A DNA stretch of 64,000 nucleotides from Shewanella violacea DSS12. GTDB lineage: Bacteria; Pseudomonadota; Gammaproteobacteria; Enterobacterales; Shewanellaceae. Location: the NCBI RefSeq assembly GCF_000091325.1, contig NC_014012.1, positions 3,865,685-3,929,684 of the forward strand, written 5' to 3'. Position numbers and translations under genes: made by a program. The stretch's first letter is position 1; every line of letters starts with the position of its first letter. The notes beneath the pieces were generated by a model, which saw only the letters and a program-made list of their open reading frames with translations, was not told where the DNA came from and made no database searches. Below are positions 58,804 through 64,000 of this stretch, piece after piece.

Positions 58804-59172
58804 ATGAAACCTAGGTTAGGACTGATTTTTTGTTTATTAATCATCATGAGTGGTATCGCTTATCACTTCCTCTCGCCGCAAATTTTAGTTAAAAACCTGT
58901 CCGACAGAAGTTTTTATCAGGTTAGTTTCTCTCTCCCAGACAAGCAGATCACCTTAGACACCATTCAGGTTAATAGTCGTCAAACCATCTATTTTTCCCC
59001 ACAGGAAAAAACAGGCATAGTGACCTACCAGCTTATTGCTATTAATGGGGATCAGGTGGCCCAAGGTCATATAGAATATCAATTTGACGATAACAATTTG
59101 TCTCAATTCGGGACTAAGCTCAGCTTCATCATAGATGAGCAATATCGAGTCAGTTTTAGTAGCAATAAATAA
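58804..59172 (+). CDS. Hypothetical membrane-anchored protein
   Basis: Product of 122 residues with a single hydrophobic N-terminal segment (about 4-22; signal or anchor) and a beta-rich remainder (LVKNLSDRSFYQVSFSLPDKQITLDTIQVNSRQTIYFSP...). No family recognised. It begins 207 bases after luxI on the same strand, so it could be read from the quorum-sensing promoter, but that distance makes an independent unit equally likely. Confidence 0.65.
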   Translation: MKPRLGLIFCLLIIMSGIAYHFLSPQILVKNLSDRSFYQVSFSLPDKQITLDTIQVNSRQTIYFSPQEKTGIVTYQLIAINGDQVAQGHIEYQFDDNNLSQFGTKLSFIIDEQYRVSFSSNK

Positions 59173-59182
59173 CTTGAAATAA

Positions 59183-59210
59183 AAAGTCGATATCTAATCG
59201 ATATCGACCT
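59183..59210. terminator. Hairpin between convergent genes
   Basis: GTCGATATC pairs perfectly with GATATCGAC around a short loop, A-rich before and T-rich after; a probable shared terminator for the 122-residue protein gene and scsD. Confidence 0.65.
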
Positions 59211-59235
59211 GTTTAATTCAAGATAAATGATCAAG

Positions 59236-59790
59236 CTATGACAAGATCATCCGCCACCACATCCCTGGAAGGCTAGTGAAACCTGTGGTGTAGTGTTTCA
59301 GCTCGCCATCTTTAAATACCATCAAGGTCGGCGTCAGCTGCACCGACCAATCACGGGCAATGTCATTATTGCTGTCGTTGATGGTTTCAAACTCATAGCC
59401 CTTATGCTGTAGATATTTAACCATCTTGTCATCGGGTCCCGAATTCATCGCTACCGTAACTACTGGGTACATGCTGGCCATGGTATCCACAGCCGGACTG
59501 ACAAAGTTACACACAGGACACCAGGTTCCCCAAAAATACACCAATACCGCCTGATCTTGGCTCAAGGCATCGATATCGATATCAGATCCGGCTAAGGTCA
59601 TGCCTTTGATATCCGGCAACTTATCTCTTGGAATATCCTTACCACGCCAGATGTCCATCACTCCTGTTATCACTATGGCGAACAGCATAAACAGGGCTAT
59701 TTGCTTAAGCCAGCCGAAGGCCCTTCTCAGAGGAGTGAGCGCCACTATATCAAGCTTATTCTTATCATTGTCCTTATCTAGGTCACTCAT
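59236..59790 (-). CDS. scsD: Membrane-anchored thioredoxin-like protein, ScsD-type
   Basis: Product of 184 residues: cytoplasmic N-tail, one TM (about 30-47) and a periplasmic thioredoxin fold with YFWGTWCPVCNFVSP (redox CPVC). DIARDWSVQLTPTLMVFKDGEL carries the cis-Pro loop. ScsD belongs to the suppressor-of-copper-sensitivity operon. Its ATG overlaps the scsC stop by one base (TAATG), indicating translational coupling. Confidence 0.88.
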   Translation of the reverse strand: MSDLDKDNDKNKLDIVALTPLRRAFGWLKQIALFMLFAIVITGVMDIWRGKDIPRDKLPDIKGMTLAGSDIDIDALSQDQAVLVYFWGTWCPVCNFVSPAVDTMASMYPVVTVAMNSGPDDKMVKYLQHKGYEFETINDSNNDIARDWSVQLTPTLMVFKDGELKHYTTGFTSLPGMWWRMILS

Positions 59791-60638
59791 TAGTCTTTGG
59801 ACTCCAACACTTCTTCTAACTGCTCTTTGAGCACATCATAAGACACGAGTCCAGGAATCACCTTGTCGCCAAAAATCATGCTTGGGGTGCCGCCTATGCC
59901 TAAGTTTCTCATCAGCTTAATGTTGTCATGTACCATCTCGTCGACTCGAGAGTCTGTGTTTCCTAACCATTTCTCGGTATCGGTGAGCTTAGCGACTTTA
60001 GCGATAGATGCTATGTCGAGTCTACGCGGGCTAGACATCAAGATATCTTTCAACTTTATGTACTTCTCAGGCTCGTTAAGCCAGACCGTCTGCGCCAGCT
60101 CCACCGCCAGTTTAGACCCTTCCCCCTGCAGCGGCACCATCTTGATGATGATCTTCAGCTGAGGAAACTCTTCGATAAGCTTATTGAGCGAAGGTTCAAT
60201 TTTCTTGCAGTAAGGGCAGTTAAAGTCGGTGAAATACACCATAGTGACCTCAGGATTTTCAGCTCCTTTCCAGGGGTCACTCTTGGTTTCATACATGGCG
60301 CTATAGTTTTCATCCAGAGCCGTCTGCTTGGCAGAGTTAGCCCCTAACTGCTCACGAGTCTGCAGCGCTATGATGGCTTGCTTCAAAAGTTCGGGGTCAT
60401 TAATCAAGGCATCCTTGATAATAGCTCTGACATCTTGCTCTTGCAGAGCCGTTAAACTTGTTACCTCGGCGTGAACCGGTGAGATAAATGACAGCTGTGA
60501 AGCTATCAAGAGTATTGAGGCGGTAATGCCCGACATGGCCATAAATTGCAGTTTTCTTGATTGCAGCAGTTTTAGCGGGCTAAATTTGTGCAGCTTAGAC
60601 TCATTGGACTGGCAGTCTAACTTAGATACTGATTTCAT
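59790..60638 (-). CDS. scsC: Periplasmic DsbA-family disulfide protein, ScsC-type
   Basis: Thiol-disulfide oxidoreductase/isomerase of 282 residues. A long N-terminal part (about 1-57) ends in an export signal (LQFMAMSGITASILLIAS) and is followed by a helical region, then a DsbA-like fold with YFTDFNCPYCKKIEPSL (CPYC) and cis-Pro loop GIGGTPSMIFGDKVIPG. It should be kept reduced by ScsB and protects or repairs secreted proteins under copper stress. The N-terminal polar extension before the signal is unusual; an internal ATG near the hydrophobic core is an alternative start. Confidence 0.88.
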   Translation of the reverse strand: MKSVSKLDCQSNESKLHKFSPLKLLQSRKLQFMAMSGITASILLIASQLSFISPVHAEVTSLTALQEQDVRAIIKDALINDPELLKQAIIALQTREQLGANSAKQTALDENYSAMYETKSDPWKGAENPEVTMVYFTDFNCPYCKKIEPSLNKLIEEFPQLKIIIKMVPLQGEGSKLAVELAQTVWLNEPEKYIKLKDILMSSPRRLDIASIAKVAKLTDTEKWLGNTDSRVDEMVHDNIKLMRNLGIGGTPSMIFGDKVIPGLVSYDVLKEQLEEVLESKD

Positions 60639-60753
60639 CTTATATTCCTAATACTTGGGCTGGCTCAAGATGACTAACTGCATCACCTTGAGCCATAAAT
60701 GCGTTTGATTAATCTGTGCCTAATTTAGGTAAAGCACACGAACACTCACAAGA

Positions 60754-62859
60754 TTATTGTTTAATTTTCTGCTCGGACGCAGCCGTTGGCGCTGTCGATG
60801 CACGTTCAATCGCGGCTAACACCCCTTGAGTAGACAAGATCACAGGTAACTCGATGCCACTCGGAGCCCCAGGGCCGTAGACCAGATTAAACGGCACACC
60901 GAAACGATTATGACTCTGCAAATAGTTAGTGATGTACTGGGATGGCTTAGTCCAATCTCCTTTCATGAGCAGAAGGTTGTCTTGCTTGAGCTGACTGTAG
61001 ACAGGGTCTTGCAATATCACCCCCACCTTGTTGGCCTTACAGCTAATACACCAGTCGGCAGTCACGTCGACAAAAATAGTCTTCCCCTCAGCTACTTGCT
61101 CGGCTATCAGCTCTTCATTTAACTGAGTCCACACCAGATCTGTGGGCAAGGGTTTCGCCCATTGCGCTGATGTCATAAAGGCACCTATGGCGGAAAAAAT
61201 AAGCGTGATACTAAAGGTCGCCACTACTGCGGCGCCACCGAGTTTTTTGGCCATAAAGATGAAGAAGGTCACCAGCAAGACAACCGCTGCGACAAACAGA
61301 TAGCTAGTCGGTAGGAAATTGCTCAATAAGCTGATAAGCCACAAGCTAGTGATCAGCAGTAATACCGAGAAGATAACCTTAACCACAATCATCCAGCGAC
61401 CTGGCTTAGGGAAGTAATTGGCGATCTGAGGGAACGCCGCCACCAGTAACCAAGGTAGTGCCATGCCCAAAGCCAAGGCGGTGAAGATCACCAACAAGCT
61501 CATGGTATCAGCGCCAAGGGCAAAGGCTACCGCAGTTCCCAGAAATGGGGCGCTACAAGGCGTCGCCAACAAGGTCGCAAACATCCCCTGAAGGAAATGC
61601 CCCCGGTTATTATTGCCTCCGGTTGTCGCCAGCTTAGTTTGCAGACTCGAAGGCAGATTTATCTCAAATGCCCCAAGCATATTGATGGCAAATATTGAGG
61701 TCACTAGGGCCATAAAGCCGATAAACCAAGGGTTTTGGAACTGCACGCCCCAACCTATCGCTTGCCCGGTAAACTTGAGCATCAGGATAAATCCTGCCAA
61801 TAACCAGAAAGAGACCAAGATCCCCAATGCCGAGGCGATAAATTGCTGACGAATTTGATTACGCTCAAGATCCGGCGCGGCGACCACAGAGCTTAACTTC
61901 ATGCCAAGTACCGGTAACACACAGGGCATCACATTGAGTATCAAGCCACCTATCAAGGCGATAAGCATCATCTTTAGTAGAGATGAATCTTGGGCGATGA
62001 TTTGAGTCGGTTTCACCTCAGATGAGTATTCCAATGCACCCCGAGAATCGATCACAGTGACATGCAAACTTTTACCCAATAACTCAGGCTCTCCCAGCCA
62101 GCTGCTAGCATCGAAAATAGCGACTATGCTCTCGGCTTGTCCGGCATCGCTGGCCTCTCTCTTGTTGACACTCACTAGCTTGAAAACTGTATCCGGCTCG
62201 CCATCTATGATCAGCTTAGGCTGACGCCAGTTCGTACTGTCGAGCACCACTTCCAGCTGTGACTTCCCACTGTCCCAACCTAGCTTGATTGCTGAATTAG
62301 CATCTTGTGCAGTCACCTTCACTGGCACACTCGACACCGCCCTGTTATAGGCGAACATGGCATAAGTATCCGCTTTTAGCTCACTTGGATTAATAGCTAA
62401 GTTGATCTCATAATCCGTGAGCACACAAATGCTGGTACACGAAGACAAGGTGAACTTGCCGTGGAGTTGAGTATTGGCTTCTATATCATCTAAGGTCAGC
62501 AGCAAGGGAAAAGTAACTTCCCCTTGATAGCCAAAGGTCTGCATGCCTAGCAAGGAAAACTGCTGCGGTGCCGGCCATGACCATTCAACCTCTTTTAGGT
62601 TCGTGGACTTGTCCCACTTGATACTGGGGGCTATTCCCCCCTCTCCAGGGCTACGCCAATAGGTCTTCCAGTCACCATCGAGTTTAACTTCCAGTGCCGC
62701 GGGCATAACTTTAGTGACAGAGTCTAGTTCCCCGGTCAACATCAAGCGCACCTTCACCGGCGGATGATTGGGGTTAGTTATCCAGCCAGTCGATGCGGCA
62801 AACACCGAAGAGCTGAGTAAAATCAGGCCAAAAGCCACCATTGTTTTAAAATACTTCAA
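60754..62859 (-). CDS. scsB: DsbD-family membrane electron transporter, ScsB-type
   Basis: Product of 701 residues from TTG 62859, which has GGAG six bases upstream and gives a normal signal peptide; TTG 62871 and ATG 62841 are alternatives. A large periplasmic alpha domain (CTSICVLTDYEI provides a cysteine pair) is followed by a DsbD-type membrane domain with the conserved cysteine prolines VMPCVLPVLGMKL and TPCSAPFLG. A C-terminal thioredoxin domain has ADWCISCKANKVG (C-x-x-C). It moves electrons from cytoplasmic thioredoxin to ScsC/ScsD. First of scsB-C-D on the minus strand, 115 bases before scsC. Confidence 0.92.
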   Translation of the reverse strand: MKYFKTMVAFGLILLSSSVFAASTGWITNPNHPPVKVRLMLTGELDSVTKVMPAALEVKLDGDWKTYWRSPGEGGIAPSIKWDKSTNLKEVEWSWPAPQQFSLLGMQTFGYQGEVTFPLLLTLDDIEANTQLHGKFTLSSCTSICVLTDYEINLAINPSELKADTYAMFAYNRAVSSVPVKVTAQDANSAIKLGWDSGKSQLEVVLDSTNWRQPKLIIDGEPDTVFKLVSVNKREASDAGQAESIVAIFDASSWLGEPELLGKSLHVTVIDSRGALEYSSEVKPTQIIAQDSSLLKMMLIALIGGLILNVMPCVLPVLGMKLSSVVAAPDLERNQIRQQFIASALGILVSFWLLAGFILMLKFTGQAIGWGVQFQNPWFIGFMALVTSIFAINMLGAFEINLPSSLQTKLATTGGNNNRGHFLQGMFATLLATPCSAPFLGTAVAFALGADTMSLLVIFTALALGMALPWLLVAAFPQIANYFPKPGRWMIVVKVIFSVLLLITSLWLISLLSNFLPTSYLFVAAVVLLVTFFIFMAKKLGGAAVVATFSITLIFSAIGAFMTSAQWAKPLPTDLVWTQLNEELIAEQVAEGKTIFVDVTADWCISCKANKVGVILQDPVYSQLKQDNLLLMKGDWTKPSQYITNYLQSHNRFGVPFNLVYGPGAPSGIELPVILSTQGVLAAIERASTAPTAASEQKIKQ

Positions 62860-63066
62860 GTCGTTCTCCAAGGCCCATGCTGAGCCACTTTCTCCGAAAT
62901 CGCTTATTCTAAGCTAGCTTAGGCTAAGGTCTGTCCTCAAGGTAAAGACCAGCACAAACAGCAAAATTCTTATCAAATCGCGAATGTATAGATTCGAGTC
63001 ATTGCTTAACGAAACTAGGGGTTTAGTTAAGGCAATATTTCTATAGATGTGGAACTAATACAAGGG

Positions 63067-63540
63067 CTATTCTTGAAATCGACACAAGGAGAGGTGTATT
63101 CGTCTGGGTTTAGCGAGATGACTGGGCGAGGGTATGCTTTTAACAAGAAGAGAGATGAGAGGAAATAATGGTAATGAGAATAACAAGACTAACAAGACTA
63201 ACAAAGGAAATGAGTCCGTCAAATCCATACAGACACGCATAGACTTTTCCGACAACTCACACTTCTTAAAGCCGAGGCCTGTATGCTTTGGACTGTCTAA
63301 TGCCTGTTCGGCAACCGAGTCAGATATATCAATACTCGATGCAATCATAGTGACGGCAGAAGTCTCTGGCACACTCTTAGCGGCGAGTAACAGCTTAAGT
63401 ATTCCACTATTTTGAGTCAAACAGAACAAGGTCAATATGGTAAACACCAATACTGTCCATAGGTTTCCAGTCTGATTAGTAAATAACTTCAAGATAAAAA
63501 TTCCGTCAGAGCTTGATAATAAGACACCTGTGTCTCCCAT
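63067..63540 (-). CDS. Putative small membrane protein at the head of the scs operon
   Basis: Frame of 157 codons with two hydrophobic stretches (about 26-53 and 110-135), a cysteine pair (FKKCELSEKSMRVCMDL) and a basic ending PRRIHLSLCRFQE. Its place directly upstream of scsB on the same strand, and the C-terminal RRIHLSLCRFQE style that I associate with small copper-related membrane proteins, make it plausible. The overlapping plus-strand frame (63134-63415) lacks any domain. I do not recognise a named family with confidence. Confidence 0.55.
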   Translation of the reverse strand: MGDTGVLLSSSDGIFILKLFTNQTGNLWTVLVFTILTLFCLTQNSGILKLLLAAKSVPETSAVTMIASSIDISDSVAEQALDSPKHTGLGFKKCELSEKSMRVCMDLTDSFPLLVLLVLLFSLPLFPLISLLVKSIPSPSHLAKPRRIHLSLCRFQE

Positions 63541-63824
63541 AAGAGACGCCGATGTATAAGACCGGATAAACTCAAAAATAGTTCATAAAATATAATTTTA
63601 TTTTAGGAATCGTTTTCATTCTCCTTAAGCGAATAAAAAACAATCACATTTTATGACGTCTGTACTTATCTTAGGTTATGTTTATAAGGTTGTTAATTGA
63701 ACCCAGCACACTTTTTAGTCCCATAATTACAGCTGGTGATTTTTTATAGAAACAAGTTAAATCAAGACATTAGCCCAGATAATCACTTAAGCCTGACAAA
63801 ATTTAAAATGGCCAAGGAGAAGGT

Positions 63825-64000
63825 ATGATCAAGCCTCTTTCTACCGATGCAAAGCCGATTATTGCAGACAATAAACCTAAAAAAGTCGAACTCACCAAGG
63901 GCCAAGAATATTACTTCTGTGCCTGCGGCCAATCTAACAAGCAACCCTTCTGTGATGGCTCTCATGCCGGTACTTCATTTAAGCCTAAGGCCTTCACCGC
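63825..64000 (+). CDS. CDGSH iron-sulfur domain protein (3' end outside window)
   Basis: ATG 63825 follows a strong AAGGAGAAGG ribosome site. The visible 58 residues include the cluster motif C-x-C-x2-S-x3-P-x-C-D-G-S-H as FCACGQSNKQPFCDGSH at about residues 35-51, which binds a redox-active 2Fe-2S cluster with three cysteines and one histidine. The frame is open to the window end. Bacterial CDGSH proteins are small redox or iron-handling proteins of poorly defined role. It is divergent from the scs operon, and its upstream region is AT-rich. Confidence 0.93.
   Translation, partial: MIKPLSTDAKPIIADNKPKKVELTKGQEYYFCACGQSNKQPFCDGSHAGTSFKPKAFT

Noticed and set aside
63134..63415. 93-codon plus-strand ORF opposite the putative scs-operon membrane protein
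   Set aside because: Highly biased Asn/Lys/Thr start and no domain; the minus frame has TM segments and operon context.
63601..63635. Fur box between the scs operon and the CDGSH gene
   Set aside because: GGAATCGTTTTCATTCTCC shares only a few positions with the Fur consensus; too weak to call.

Overview
The window looks like chromosome of a marine gammaproteobacterium, most likely Shewanella or a close relative. This is an inference from protein style and gene order (rimI-holD, a divergent bamD / rluD-pgeF-clpB block, a spacer-tRNA-free rRNA operon) and from several small families familiar from Shewanella and Vibrio. No database search was possible. The DNA is moderately AT-rich, and most genes are housekeeping or metabolic.

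Layout. 1-2.2 kb: the end of lipA, holD-rimI (minus), a Dps-family gene ending in an octamer array, and a slightly degenerate tRNA-Trp. 2.4-3.35 kb: a GH16 glycoside hydrolase gene broken by an in-frame amber codon. 3.65-5.59 kb: a tandem array of about 0.6-0.7 kb units downstream of the rRNA operon; units carry a partial 5S-like segment and terminator hairpins pointing in the rRNA direction. 5.59-11.2 kb: a complete 16S-23S-5S operon on the minus strand with two good promoters and boxA sites. 11.4-19.2 kb: pssA, two small envelope proteins, clpB behind a textbook sigma-32 promoter, pgeF, rluD, bamD and tRNA-Phe. 19.3-29.7 kb: a chemoreceptor, an ornithine-cyclodeaminase-like enzyme, a DUF4097 protein, rsuA, an M13 lipoprotein peptidase, an exported RelA/SpoT-like protein followed by a SMI1/KNR4 (SUKH) protein, a helix-turn-helix protein and a glutathione transferase.

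29.8-39.8 kb is a tricarboxylate-uptake locus, all on the minus strand: porin, TctC, TctB, TctA, a CitA/DcuS-type kinase with its response regulator, and a TonB-dependent receptor. 40.7-46 kb carries an atypical NRAMP-family transporter, a serine hydrolase, a YehS-like protein and the NAD malic enzyme. 46.1-48.5 kb is a mobile-element island: a RAYT/Y1-type transposase whose 5' end is tandemly duplicated, followed by a 172-bp-class tandem array. 48.7-56.2 kb has a DUF3069-like protein, a PAP2 phosphatase, adenosine deaminase, a second chemoreceptor, a TSUP transporter, queG and dodecin.

56.6-58.6 kb is a divergent LuxR/LuxI acyl-homoserine-lactone quorum-sensing pair with every canonical catalytic and ligand-binding residue I checked. 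A lux-box-like palindrome lies upstream of each gene, and the luxI one sits about 43 bases before a predicted transcription start. 59.2-63.5 kb is an scsBCD-type thiol-redox (copper-tolerance) operon, and the window ends inside a CDGSH iron-sulfur protein gene.

The least routine items are the post-5S array, the RAYT island, the exported RelA/SpoT-like protein beside a SUKH protein, and the quorum-sensing promoter architecture.
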